A DNA stretch of 64,000 nt. Source: Mycobacterium sp. ITM-2016-00317. GTDB lineage: Bacteria; Actinomycetota; Actinomycetes; Mycobacteriales; Mycobacteriaceae. Where the stretch lies: contig NZ_CP134399.1 of NCBI RefSeq assembly GCF_002968295.1, positions 2,170,001-2,234,000 on the forward strand, given 5' to 3'. A program made the position numbers and the translations under genes. Every line of letters starts with the position of its first letter. The stretch's first letter is position 1. Below are positions 27,370 through 35,572 of this stretch, in pieces. A model generated the notes under the pieces. The model searched no databases and was not told the DNA's origin. It worked only from the letters and a program-made list of their open reading frames with translations.

Positions 27370-27933
27370 CTACCGGCCGGGGTCCTTGACCCCGGCCGCG
27401 TGGCGGAGCTGAGCCAGCAACTCGTCGGAGTCGTCGCTGCGCACCAGGTACTGCGAGATCGCCACCCGCACGGCGGTGGCCGCGGCCACGGCCGCGTCGG
27501 GGCCGGTGCACAGTCGCTGCAGCCGCTCACGCATCAGCGGCAGCACCCGGGCCAGCCTCCGGATCACCTGGTCGGGTTCCACGTCGACCATCCGCAGTCC
27601 GGGATAGGACGATTGGTAGTCGACGATGACGCGAAGGGCCGCATCGAGCCGCTCGGCGGGCGGGAGATCGGCGGTGGCGGCTGCGATCGCCCGCTCGTAG
27701 TACTGACGCTCCCACACCACGAACGCGCCGAGCAGTTCGCGTTTGTCGGCGAAGTACCGGTAGAGCGTGGGCCGGGAAACCCCGGCCTGGGAGGCCACCT
27801 CCGACAGTGACAGCTTCGTCGTTCCATTGCGGCCCAACACTTCTGCGGTGGCGACCAGGATCCGCTGACGGGTGGAACCGTCCGGGTCGTCGGCATCGCG
27901 GGGTCCGCCCTCACCCGACATCCGTTGCGGCAT
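27370..27933 (-). CDS. TetR-family transcriptional regulator (paralog of 21241 gene)
   Basis: About 187 residues from ATG 27933 (GTG 27939 possible). The N-terminal HTH (TRQRILVATAEVLGRNG, LSLSEVASQAGVSRPTLYRYFADKRELLGAF) and the whole ligand domain closely match the TetR at 21241-21792, pointing to recent duplication and probably to the same DNA target. The regulon element at 27943-27971 lies between this gene and the divergent P450, a typical autoregulatory layout. Confidence 0.9.
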   Translation of the reverse strand: MPQRMSGEGGPRDADDPDGSTRQRILVATAEVLGRNGTTKLSLSEVASQAGVSRPTLYRYFADKRELLGAFVVWERQYYERAIAAATADLPPAERLDAALRVIVDYQSSYPGLRMVDVEPDQVIRRLARVLPLMRERLQRLCTGPDAAVAAATAVRVAISQYLVRSDDSDELLAQLRHAAGVKDPGR

Positions 27934-27942
27934 GCACACAGC

Positions 27943-27971
27943 TTTACAAATTAACAGTGGAGTGTCACGCT
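27943..27971. promoter_or_regulatory. 29-bp regulon element, copy 4 (TetR / P450 divergent promoter)
   Basis: TTTACAAA-N12-TGTCACGCT, an exact consensus copy. The right end is followed by six bases and then GTG 27978, the P450 start, with no room for a ribosome site. If CACGCT acts as a -10 element (with TG two bases upstream and TTTACA as -35 at 17-bp spacing), the P450 message would be leaderless. Read the other way, TGTAAA could be a -10 for the TetR gene. Confidence 0.7.
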
Positions 27972-27977
27972 ATTTCC

Positions 27978-29231
27978 GTGACTGCACCATCGCTGCGCGA
28001 GCGTGAGCACAGCTCGATCGACATCACCTCACACGACTTCTGGAGCCGGCCCTTCACGCAACGCGACGAGTGCTTCGCAGCCCTGCGCGCCGGTGAGGGG
28101 CTGACCTGGCACGCGCCGCTGCCGTCGCTGTTCCCGATCGAGGAGCCCGGTTTCTGGGCGCTCACCCGCAGGGCCGACATCGCCTACGTCAGCCAGCATC
28201 CGGAACTGTTCACCTCGGAGCGCGGTGTCGCACTCGACCCGATGCCGGCCGAGGTGCAGCGTTTCGCGTCGTTCTTCCTGACCATGGACCCGCCGCAGCA
28301 CACGACCTACCGGCGGTTGATCAGTTCGGCGTTCACCCCGCGCAACGTCCGCCAGATCGAGGCGCAGATCCAGCGCAACGCCGTCGCGATCGTCGACGAT
28401 CTGGTCGGGGCCGGCGACATCGACTTCGTCGCCGATTGTGCTGCGCGCCTTCCGATGCTGACGATCATGGAGATGCTCGGCGTGCCGGAGGCCGACCGGC
28501 CCGCGCTCGCGCTGGCTGCAGAGAAGCTGTTCTCGATGAGCGACGACGAGTACAGCTCGCTGGAGGAGCGGGCGGCCAACACCCTCAACGAGATCATGTT
28601 GCTGTCGAGCACCGGCGTTGAGCTGGCCAGGTTCCGCCGCGCCAATCCGGGTGACGACCTGATGACCGCCATCGTCAACGCCGAGGTCGACGGCCAGCGG
28701 CTCACCGACGAGGAGATCGGCGCGTTCCTGATCCTGCTGGCGTCGGCGGGCAACGACACCACCAAGCAGACGACCACGCACGCGATGCTGGCGCTGAGCC
28801 GGAATCCCGATCAGCGGGACTGGCTGACGGCGGACTTCGACGGCCGCATCGGCACCGCGGTCGAGGAATTCGTCCGGTGGTCCTCTCCGATCATGCAGTT
28901 CGCCCGCTTCGCCACCCGCGACACCGAGATCAACGGCCAGCCGGTGGCCGAGGGGGACAAGGTCGGACTGTTCTACTGCTCGGCCAACCGCGACGAGACC
29001 GTCTTCGAGCACCCCGGGACCTTCGACCTGTCCCGCTCGCCCAATCCGCACCTCGGGTTCGGCGGCGGCGGCCCGCACTTCTGCCTCGGTAACCAGCTGG
29101 CCAAAGCGGAGCTGCGACATCTGTTCCGTGAGTTGCTCTCTCGGCTGAAGGTCGTGGAGCTCGGCGAACCCGAGCTGCTCTACAGCACATTCGTGCACGG
29201 CGTGAAGCGACTACCCGCCCACGTGCGCTGA
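27978..29231 (+). CDS. Cytochrome P450
   Basis: A 417-residue soluble bacterial P450. It has the I-helix oxygen-activation motif LLASAGNDTTKQT, an E-x-x-R helix (EEFVRW) and the heme loop FGGGGPHFCLGNQLAKAELR with proximal Cys369. GTG 27978 directly follows the exact regulon element. A [3Fe-4S] ferredoxin gene lies 14 bp downstream and is likely its redox partner. It probably hydroxylates the pathway substrate or an intermediate; CYP family number cannot be assigned without alignment. Confidence 0.96.
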   Translation: MTAPSLREREHSSIDITSHDFWSRPFTQRDECFAALRAGEGLTWHAPLPSLFPIEEPGFWALTRRADIAYVSQHPELFTSERGVALDPMPAEVQRFASFFLTMDPPQHTTYRRLISSAFTPRNVRQIEAQIQRNAVAIVDDLVGAGDIDFVADCAARLPMLTIMEMLGVPEADRPALALAAEKLFSMSDDEYSSLEERAANTLNEIMLLSSTGVELARFRRANPGDDLMTAIVNAEVDGQRLTDEEIGAFLILLASAGNDTTKQTTTHAMLALSRNPDQRDWLTADFDGRIGTAVEEFVRWSSPIMQFARFATRDTEINGQPVAEGDKVGLFYCSANRDETVFEHPGTFDLSRSPNPHLGFGGGGPHFCLGNQLAKAELRHLFRELLSRLKVVELGEPELLYSTFVHGVKRLPAHVR

Positions 29232-29245
29232 GGATCGGAGTGGTC

Positions 29246-29440
29246 ATGCGGATCGCAGTGGATCTCACCAGGTGCACCGGTCACGGTATCTGCGAGTCGA
29301 TCGCCGAGGACGTGTTCGAGGTGCAGGACGACGGCAGCGTGGTCATCCACGGAGCCGAGCGCCCGGAGTCGGACCGCGACCGGATGCGGCAGGCCGTCAC
29401 CCAGTGCCCGGCCGCCGCCCTCCACTTCGCCGCGGAATAG
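29246..29440 (+). CDS. [3Fe-4S] ferredoxin, P450 partner
   Basis: The 64-residue ferredoxin has Cys10 and Cys16 in RCTGHGIC, where histidine replaces the second cysteine of the usual CxxCxxC, and Cys54 in QCPAAAL. This C-x2-H-x2-C plus CP arrangement is typical of mycobacterial ferredoxins encoded beside P450s. ATG 29246 follows GGAG by 5 bp; GTG 29240 is an alternative. It would carry electrons from a ferredoxin reductase (not in this window) to the P450 at 27978. Confidence 0.95.
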   Translation: MRIAVDLTRCTGHGICESIAEDVFEVQDDGSVVIHGAERPESDRDRMRQAVTQCPAAALHFAAE

Positions 29441-29442
29441 CG

Positions 29443-30290
29443 CTATTCCGCGGGCGGGGTTTTCGGCGGGCGGGGGCGCACCAGCACCGACTGCTGGATC
29501 GCCCCGACGGCGCCGGCCTCGTCGAACAGGGTGCCCAGTGTGGTGCCCACACCGTCGGGCCCGTAGTTGGTTTCGGCGCGGATGCCGATCCACTCGCCGG
29601 CGGGCATCCGGTGGATGTGCACGGCGAGGTCGGTGTTCAGGAACGTCCACTTGCGGATGTCGAGTTTGGTGCCGATGCCGTTGGCGTCGTCGGCGACGGC
29701 GAACAGCCGCTCCAACGCCGTCATCGATTCTCCGCCGACCAGGTCGACCTCCGGCCTGATCCAGGATTCCCCGGGCCGGCGGCCATCGGCGTGGTCAGCC
29801 AGCGCCAGTCCAGGCTGTGCACGTAGTTGCGGTCCCAGTTCTTCTTCATGTCCCGGCCGCGGGCCTGCGACAGTGGCCGCAGCGGTTCGGCGGCGGCGTG
29901 CTCCACGGCGGCGGTATCCAGCGTCTGCAACCGCCACCCGCTGGCCCTGGCAACCGCCCGCGGGGTGCCGTCGGGCCCCGGTGCCAGCATCTCGGCGGTG
30001 ATCAGCTCGATCTGCTTGCCGGAGCGTTCCCGCCTGCTGCGCACCCACAGGTCGCCTTCGGCGGGGACGGGCCCGAGCAGGTCGACGAGCACCCGGCTCA
30101 ACCGGGTGTCCGCCCGCGGCTCGCAGCGCTGCAGTCCGCGCACCAGCAGCGCCGAGACCGGCGCGGCGTGCTGGATGTGCGTCGACCATGTGCTGCGCAC
30201 CAGATCGGAGGCGACGAACTTCTCGCCGAGTTCGTCGGCCCCGACGAGGGTGTAGTAGGAGTCGCGCGTGGTCGGCTCGGACACGGTCAC
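29443..30290 (-). CDS. Acyl-CoA thioesterase-like (double hotdog) protein, single frameshift
   Basis: The protein has the TesB-like/double-hotdog layout of mycobacterial acyl-CoA thioesterase-family proteins. The N-terminal three-quarters (SYYTLVGADELGEKFVASDL onward to NWDRNYVHSLDWRWLT) and the C-terminal part (GRRPGESWIRPEVDLVGGES, WTFLNTDLAVHIHRMPAGEWIGIRAETNYGPDGVG) are in neighbouring frames. The junction is at about 29770-29800; one extra base restores 282 residues. GTG 30290 overlaps the SMP-30 stop (GTGA). Likely a sequence error. The intact enzyme would release CoA from a pathway acyl-CoA. Confidence 0.82.
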
Positions 30291-31099
30291 CTTCCGGGGA
30301 TGTCGACGGTGACGGCGTCGAGGCTGGACAGCGTGGTGCCCCGCAGCCGTTCGGGATACGCGCTGGGCGCGCTCAGCAGGAACAGCGTGCGGTTCTCGGG
30401 CCCCCCGAGGGCACAGGCGATGGCGGCGCGGTCGGCGATGTGGATCCGGTCGGTGACCCGGCCGCCGTCCTCGATGCGTTCGAACTGGTGGGCCAGCGTC
30501 ATCGCCGTCCACACGCCGCCCTCGGCGTCGATGCAGATGCCGTCCGGTGGCCCGTCCAGGCCGTCGGCGAAAACCCGTGGCGCCGAGAGGCTGCCGTCCT
30601 CACCGACGGTGAACGCGGTCAGTCGTCGGCCGGTGGATTCGGCGACGATCAGCGTGTCGCCACCGTCGGTGAGGACCATCCCGTTGGGGAAGTCGAGGCT
30701 CTCGGCAACCACGTCAGCGCGCCGGCGGTCGGGATCGACCCGGACGACGACGCCGCCTTCGCGGGCCTGGGAGCCGACGTAGGCGCAACCGTGCCGGTCG
30801 ATCACCATGTCGCCGAGGGCAGCCGGGGTGATCGCCGACAGGTCGGCGACGGTGGTCACCGACTCGCCGTCGTAGCCGAGCACCAGCCGCTGCTCGGTGG
30901 ACACGATCAACAGCGAACCGTCCGGCCGGAAACCCAGTCCCGACGGGGCGTGACCTGGCAAGCTCAGGGTGCTCATCTCGCCGGCCAGGGTCACGGTGTG
31001 CACGGCTTCGCCGAGCATGTCGGAGAACCACACCAGGCCTTCGAACCAGCGCGGGCCCTCGCCGAAGCAGAAGCCGTTGGCCAACGGAGTGAACGTCAT
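30287..31099 (-). CDS. SMP-30/gluconolactonase-family lactonase
   Basis: A 270-residue six-bladed beta-propeller hydrolase of the SMP-30/gluconolaconase/LRE family. Metal ligands of the family are visible: Glu in FGEGPRW, Asn in SLDFPNGM and Asp in GPPDGICIDAEGGVW. Such enzymes open lactone rings. That fits well with the nearby Baeyer-Villiger monooxygenase, which makes lactones or esters. It is divergent from the operon at 31169 and shares the regulon element at 31108-31136. Confidence 0.92.
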   Translation of the reverse strand: MTFTPLANGFCFGEGPRWFEGLVWFSDMLGEAVHTVTLAGEMSTLSLPGHAPSGLGFRPDGSLLIVSTEQRLVLGYDGESVTTVADLSAITPAALGDMVIDRHGCAYVGSQAREGGVVVRVDPDRRRADVVAESLDFPNGMVLTDGGDTLIVAESTGRRLTAFTVGEDGSLSAPRVFADGLDGPPDGICIDAEGGVWTAMTLAHQFERIEDGGRVTDRIHIADRAAIACALGGPENRTLFLLSAPSAYPERLRGTTLSSLDAVTVDIPGR

Positions 31100-31107
31100 G
31101 TCGTGAC

Positions 31108-31136
31108 TTTACAAAACACGGGACAAGTGTCACGCT
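31108..31136. promoter_or_regulatory. 29-bp regulon element, copy 5 (lactonase / P450-BVMO operon)
   Basis: TTTACAAA-N12-TGTCACGCT, exact consensus. It separates the divergent lactonase gene (start 31099) from the seven-gene operon beginning at 31169. As at copy 4, six bases follow the right end before a GTG (31143), which opens a 9-codon reading frame coupled to the first operon gene. Confidence 0.7.
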
Positions 31137-31142
31137 CGCTGG

Positions 31143-31172
31143 GTGCAGCTGTCAACCAGGAGCATGTCGTGA
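31143..31172 (+). CDS. Putative 9-codon leader ORF coupled to operon
   Basis: GTG 31143 lies seven bases after the right end of the regulon element, with no ribosome site, as expected for a leaderless mycobacterial message. The frame encodes VQLSTRSMS and its TGA overlaps GTG 31169 of the next gene (GTGA), while AGGAG (31158-31162) inside it serves that gene. Leaderless short ORFs that couple to the following gene are known in mycobacteria. Existence of this peptide is inferred. Confidence 0.4.
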   Translation: MQLSTRSMS

Positions 31173-31879
31173 ACATGAAGAAATACCACAGCCACACGTT
31201 GCTCTACCTGCACGAGACCATCGACCTCGGGTCGGCGGGCAGCGAACGGTTCGTCGCCGAGTTCGACGGCGTCTACCACCCGATGATGGCCGAGCTCGGC
31301 GCCCGGCTGTTCGCCCTCTGGGAGACGACGCCGTACAACGGGCACTGGCCGCAGGTCACCGTGATCTGGGAGATCGACGCGTTCGCCGACTACGCCCGCA
31401 TCGGCCGGGCCCAGGCGCGCGGCGGCAGTCACGAAGCCGCAGCGGGCAAGTGGGCGGCCTACTTGCGTGAGACCGGTGCGCGCGGCGAGGGCCGCATCAT
31501 GTACGCCGGGCGCAGCAACAAGACCCTGGCGCAGTTGCAACAGTCGGATTTCAAGGCCGGACTGGTGATTCAGGAGGTCATGCAGACCAAGCCGGGCCGC
31601 CAGGACGACTACATCCGCGAGCTCGAACGACTCTACGTACCGTGGTCGGAATCCACCGGCAAGCGCTGGCTGGGCTCGTTCATCACCACCTTCCGGTTCA
31701 ACGAGGTGATCCACTACTGGGCGCTGGAAGGGGAGTGGGCCTGCTTCGAGAACCACTACCCGTCGTGGAAGGACAGCCCGCCGGCCGAGATCGTCACCTG
31801 GATGAGCGTGGCTCCCGCGCTGCGCGACGGCTGGGAGGATTCGATCCTGGCCGCCCTGCCCCCGTCCCCGCTGCAGTGA
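31169..31879 (+). CDS. NIPSNAP-like / dimeric alpha-beta barrel protein, unknown function
   Basis: A protein of about 236 residues, soluble, with two repeats of a ferredoxin-like alpha+beta pattern: MKKYHSHTLLYLHETIDL...VTVIWEIDAFADYARI and LVIQEVMQTKPGRQDDYIREL...TTFRFNEVIHYWALEG. This is the style of NIPSNAP or EthD-type dimeric alpha-beta barrel proteins, which often accompany oxygenases in catabolic operons; the activity is unknown. GTG 31169 has AGGAG six bases upstream; ATG 31175 is the alternative. Its stop overlaps the P450 start (GTGA). First gene of a seven-gene operon. Confidence 0.75.
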   Translation: MNMKKYHSHTLLYLHETIDLGSAGSERFVAEFDGVYHPMMAELGARLFALWETTPYNGHWPQVTVIWEIDAFADYARIGRAQARGGSHEAAAGKWAAYLRETGARGEGRIMYAGRSNKTLAQLQQSDFKAGLVIQEVMQTKPGRQDDYIRELERLYVPWSESTGKRWLGSFITTFRFNEVIHYWALEGEWACFENHYPSWKDSPPAEIVTWMSVAPALRDGWEDSILAALPPSPLQ

Positions 31880-33114
31880 GTGCGGAAGTGACCACGGCGC
31901 AGGACTTCACGTACGACCCGTTCGACCCGGCGGTGATGGCCGACCCGCTGCCGTACTACCGGGTGCTGCGCGACGAGCATCCCGTCTACTACCTGGACAA
32001 GTGGGACACCTACGCGCTGTCGCGGTTCGACGACATCTGGCGGGTACTGGAGATCAACGACGGGACGTTCGTCGCGTCGGACGGGACGCTGCCGGCCGCG
32101 GCTGTGCTCGCCCGGCACCACGACGGCCCGGTGCCCGACCCGCCCCTGCACCCCATGCCTTTCCACGCCAACTTCGACGCGCCGATCTACGACGAGGTCC
32201 GCCGCTGCACCGCGGCGCCGTTCCGGCCCAAGAACGTCGCCAAGCTGGGTGAGCGGATCCGGGTGCTGGCCAACGAACGGCTCGACGAGCTGCTGCCCCT
32301 GGGCCGGTTCGACCTGACCCAGGACTACGGCGGGATCGTCGCGGCCTCGGTGGTGTGCGAACTCGTCGGCCTGCCAAGCGATCTCGCAGCTGACGTGCTG
32401 GCCACCGTCAACGCAGGCAGCCTGGCGCAACCGGGCAGCGGCGTCGAGGTGGCCAACGCCCGGCCGGGCTACCTGGAGTACCTCACACCGGTGGTGCAGC
32501 GCAGGCGCGCCCAACAGGGTGACGCACTGCCGATCGTCGACAACCTGTTGGCCTACCGGCTGCCGGACGGATCGGCACTGTCCGATCTGGAGGCGGCCGT
32601 GCAGATGCTGGGGGTGTTCATCGGCGGCACCGAGACCGTCCCCAAGATCGTCGCGCACGGACTGTGGGAACTGTCGGCGCGGCCGGGTCAGCTCGCCGAG
32701 GTGCGGTCCGACCTGGACGTCAACGTGCCCGTGGCGCGCGAGGAGATGATCCGCTACTGCGCGCCGGCCCAGTGGTTCGCGCGCACCCTGCGCAGGCCGT
32801 TCACCCTGCACGACACCACCATCCGGCCCGGCCAACGGATCATCTCGCTGCTCGCCTCGGCCAACCGGGACGAGCGCGAATATCCCCGCGCCGACGAGTT
32901 CATCTGGAACCGGCCGATCGAACGGCTGCTCGCGTTCGGCCGGGGCCAGCACTTCTGCCTGGGCGCACACCTGGCCCGGCTGGAGATCACGATCATGGTG
33001 ACCGAATGGCTCAAGCGGGCGCCTGCCTTCCGAGTCGACACCGCCGCCGCCTCGCGGCCGCCGTCGAGCTTCCAGTGGGGCTGGAACAACCTACCGGTCG
33101 AAGTCGAGGTGTGA
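31876..33114 (+). CDS. Cytochrome P450 (second)
   Basis: A 412-residue soluble P450. The I-helix reads GVFIGGTETVPK, so the usual acid-Thr pair is E-T; the K-helix motif is EEMIRYC (ExxR) and the heme loop LAFGRGQHFCLGAHLARLE with proximal Cys361. GTG 31876 shares four bases with the previous stop. It is not closely alike the P450 at 27978. No ferredoxin gene is in this operon, so it may use the ferredoxin at 29246. Likely oxidises the substrate or a ring carbon in the pathway. Confidence 0.95.
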   Translation: MSAEVTTAQDFTYDPFDPAVMADPLPYYRVLRDEHPVYYLDKWDTYALSRFDDIWRVLEINDGTFVASDGTLPAAAVLARHHDGPVPDPPLHPMPFHANFDAPIYDEVRRCTAAPFRPKNVAKLGERIRVLANERLDELLPLGRFDLTQDYGGIVAASVVCELVGLPSDLAADVLATVNAGSLAQPGSGVEVANARPGYLEYLTPVVQRRRAQQGDALPIVDNLLAYRLPDGSALSDLEAAVQMLGVFIGGTETVPKIVAHGLWELSARPGQLAEVRSDLDVNVPVAREEMIRYCAPAQWFARTLRRPFTLHDTTIRPGQRIISLLASANRDEREYPRADEFIWNRPIERLLAFGRGQHFCLGAHLARLEITIMVTEWLKRAPAFRVDTAAASRPPSSFQWGWNNLPVEVEV

Positions 33115-33115
33115 C

Positions 33116-34084
33116 GTGTGGGCCTACCGACTCGTCGCGCCGTACACATTCGAGAAAATCGATGTGCCGCAACCGTCTCCGCAGTCACTCCGCGACGGCC
33201 AGGTGCTGCTGCGGTTCCTCGCCGCGGGCATCTGCGGCTCGGACCTGCCCGGGTATCGCGGCGCCAAGGGCAGACTGCCCGGTGACACCGGCGCCCGCGC
33301 CGCCGAGATGACCGGCTTCCCGATCCACGAGATCGCCGGCGAGGTGATCGCGAGCAGGCACGCCGCGCACCATCCCGGTGACCGGGTGGTCGGGTGGGCG
33401 TCGGGCTTCGACGGGCTCATGCAGGAGGTGGTCGCCGACGGCGAAGGTCTGGTGGCCTACCACGACTCGTTGACCCCGGCCCACGCGGTCGCGCTGCAAC
33501 CGCTGGCATGCGTGCTCTACGCCGTCGAGCAGTTGCCCGAGCTGACCGGCCGGCACGTCGCCGTCCTCGGTCAGGGCTCGATCGGCCTGCTGTTCTCCTA
33601 CGCGGCCAAAGTCGCCGGGGCGGCCCACGTCACCGGCGTCGACCCGGTGGACCGCACCGACGTCGGGCCCGCGTTCGGCGTCGACACCGTCGTACGCGCC
33701 ACCAGCGACCGCTGGGTGAGCCACCTGCCCCCGGACGCCAAGCCGGACATCGTGATCGAGGCGGTCGGGCACCAGGTGGCGACCCTGTCGCACGCGGTCG
33801 AGGCGGCCGCGTTCGGCGGTACGGTCTTCTATTTCGGTGTGCCCGACGACGACTCGTATCCGATCAGCATGCGCACCATGCTGCGCAACAACCTGACCCT
33901 GAAGTCCGGGGTGACGGTCGAACGCAGGCGGGTGCTCGCCAAGGCCGACGCGTTCGCGCGCTCCCACCCGGGGCTGCTGGACAAGTATCTGACCCACACC
34001 TTCGGCGTGGACGAGGCCCCCGCGGCCTTCGAGCTCGCCTCGCGTCCGGTGCCGGGCCGAATCAAGATCGCGATCGCGGCCTGA
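33116..34084 (+). CDS. MDR-family alcohol dehydrogenase-like oxidoreductase
   Basis: A 322-residue medium-chain dehydrogenase/reductase. The catalytic zinc cysteine is in AAGICGSDLPGYRG, followed by a GFPIHEIAGEV segment; the Rossmann fold is VAVLGQGSIGLLFSYAAKVAGAAHVTGVD. The structural four-cysteine zinc lobe of classic alcohol dehydrogenases appears absent. GTG 33116 begins just 1 bp after the P450 stop. Suggested role: turning a P450-made alcohol into the ketone used by the BVMO three genes later (inference). Confidence 0.9.
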   Translation: MWAYRLVAPYTFEKIDVPQPSPQSLRDGQVLLRFLAAGICGSDLPGYRGAKGRLPGDTGARAAEMTGFPIHEIAGEVIASRHAAHHPGDRVVGWASGFDGLMQEVVADGEGLVAYHDSLTPAHAVALQPLACVLYAVEQLPELTGRHVAVLGQGSIGLLFSYAAKVAGAAHVTGVDPVDRTDVGPAFGVDTVVRATSDRWVSHLPPDAKPDIVIEAVGHQVATLSHAVEAAAFGGTVFYFGVPDDDSYPISMRTMLRNNLTLKSGVTVERRRVLAKADAFARSHPGLLDKYLTHTFGVDEAPAAFELASRPVPGRIKIAIAA

Positions 34085-34085
34085 C

Positions 34086-34841
34086 ATGGCGAACAGGATC
34101 CGGGACGCGCTGGCGGACAAGCCCCAGATATGGGGCGGCTGGGTGGTCGGCCCGACGGTGCTGGGCCCCGAGGAGTTCGCCGCAACCGGCTACGACTATG
34201 TCGGATTCGACTGCCAGCACGGCTATCTCAGCGATGCCGACGTCGCCCGGATGCTGCGCCGGCTCGAACACGTCCCGGTCGCGACCGTGGTGCGGTTGCC
34301 CACCGCCGACGCCGCACCGATCGGCCGGGTGCTCGACGCCGGTGCCGACGCCGTGGTGATCGCGATGGTCGAGTCGGCCGAGCAGGCCGCGGCGGCGGTG
34401 GCCGCCACCCGGTACGCGCCGGCCGGGGTGCGCAGCTTCGGGCCGCTGCGCGCGAGCATGGGCATCGACCCGCAGAGCCTGCAGGACCGCGTGTCGGTGT
34501 TCGCGATGATCGAATCCGCACCCGGCCTCGCCGCGGTCGACGACATCTGCGCCGTCGAAGGGCTCACCGGCATCTACGTCGGGCCCGCCGATCTCGCGAT
34601 CGCGTTGGGCCACGGCCCGACCGACGCGTGGACGCGACCCGACGTGTCGGCGGCGATGCAGCGCATCCAGCGCGCCACCGCCGGTGCCGGGCTCGTCGCC
34701 GGCATACACGCCAACACCGGCTCCATCGGACATGCGATGGCGCAGAAAGGGTTCCGGATGATCACCCTGGCCTCGGAGTCGCAGGCGCTGCGCCGCGGCG
34801 CCGCCGAGCACCTCGCCGAGGCGCTCGGCCGGTACTCCTGA
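34086..34841 (+). CDS. HpcH/HpaI-family aldolase
   Basis: A 251-residue class II aldolase of the HpcH/HpaI/citrate-lyase fold. The core includes YDYVGFDCQHGYLSDADV, VRLPTADAAPIGRVLDAGADAVVIAMVES, MIESAPGLAAVDDI and IYVGPADLAIALG, which provide the metal Glu and Asp ligands and the pyruvate-binding Arg. These enzymes split 4-hydroxy-2-oxo acids to pyruvate plus an aldehyde. In this operon it suggests that ring opening leads to a hydroxy-oxo acid. It starts at ATG 34086, 1 bp after the MDR stop. Confidence 0.93.
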   Translation: MANRIRDALADKPQIWGGWVVGPTVLGPEEFAATGYDYVGFDCQHGYLSDADVARMLRRLEHVPVATVVRLPTADAAPIGRVLDAGADAVVIAMVESAEQAAAAVAATRYAPAGVRSFGPLRASMGIDPQSLQDRVSVFAMIESAPGLAAVDDICAVEGLTGIYVGPADLAIALGHGPTDAWTRPDVSAAMQRIQRATAGAGLVAGIHANTGSIGHAMAQKGFRMITLASESQALRRGAAEHLAEALGRYS

Positions 34842-35572
34842 TGGGCGCCGACCGCGTCGCGTTGGTGACCGGCGCGGCCCGCGGGCAGGGCGCGGCGATC
34901 GCGGCCCGGCTGATCCGGGACGGGTTCCTGGTGGCGGCATGCGACCTGCTCGTCGACGAACTGCGGCAGACCGTCGACGGGCTCGGAGCCGACCGGGCGA
35001 TGGCGGTGGAGCTGGACGTCACCTCCGGAGAGCAGTGGGGTGACGCGGTCGCGGCGGTGCTCGACAGGTTCGGCGCGCTGAGCACGCTGGTCAACAATGC
35101 CGGCGTGCTGCACCGTGCGTCACTGTCCGACGAGACGGCCGACGGCTTCGAAGGCAGCTGGCGGGTCAACTGCCTGGGCCCGTTCCTCGGTATCCAGGCC
35201 GCATTGCCGCACCTGCGCGGTGCGGCGAACGCCTCGATCGTCAACACCTGCAGCACCGGGGCGGTCCGGCCGTTCCCGAACCACAGCGCCTACGGCTCGT
35301 CGAAATGGGCGCTGCGGGGCCTGACCCAGGTCGCCGCCGTCGAGCTGGCGCCGGCCGGTATCCGGGTGAACGCGGTGCTCCCGGGCCCCGTCGAAACCCC
35401 GATGCTCGACCCGGCCACCCAGTCCCGGCTGGCCGATACGGCGTTCATGGGCCGCATCGGCAAACCGGCCGAGATCGCCGACGCGGTCGCGTTCCTGGTC
35501 TCCGAGCACGCCACCTTCATCACCGGTTCGGAGCTCATCGTCGACGGTGGGCAGTCCCTGAAGATTGGATGA
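34841..35572 (+). CDS. Short-chain dehydrogenase/reductase
   Basis: A 243-residue classical SDR: cofactor motif TGAARGQGAAIA, NNAGVLHR, catalytic Ser in NTCSTGAVRPF, and Y-x-x-x-K in AYGSSKWAL. C-terminal PGPVETPM and the final GGQSLKIG are standard. ATG 34841 overlaps the aldolase stop (TGATG). Likely oxidises an alcohol of the pathway; substrate unknown. Confidence 0.94.
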   Translation: MGADRVALVTGAARGQGAAIAARLIRDGFLVAACDLLVDELRQTVDGLGADRAMAVELDVTSGEQWGDAVAAVLDRFGALSTLVNNAGVLHRASLSDETADGFEGSWRVNCLGPFLGIQAALPHLRGAANASIVNTCSTGAVRPFPNHSAYGSSKWALRGLTQVAAVELAPAGIRVNAVLPGPVETPMLDPATQSRLADTAFMGRIGKPAEIADAVAFLVSEHATFITGSELIVDGGQSLKIG

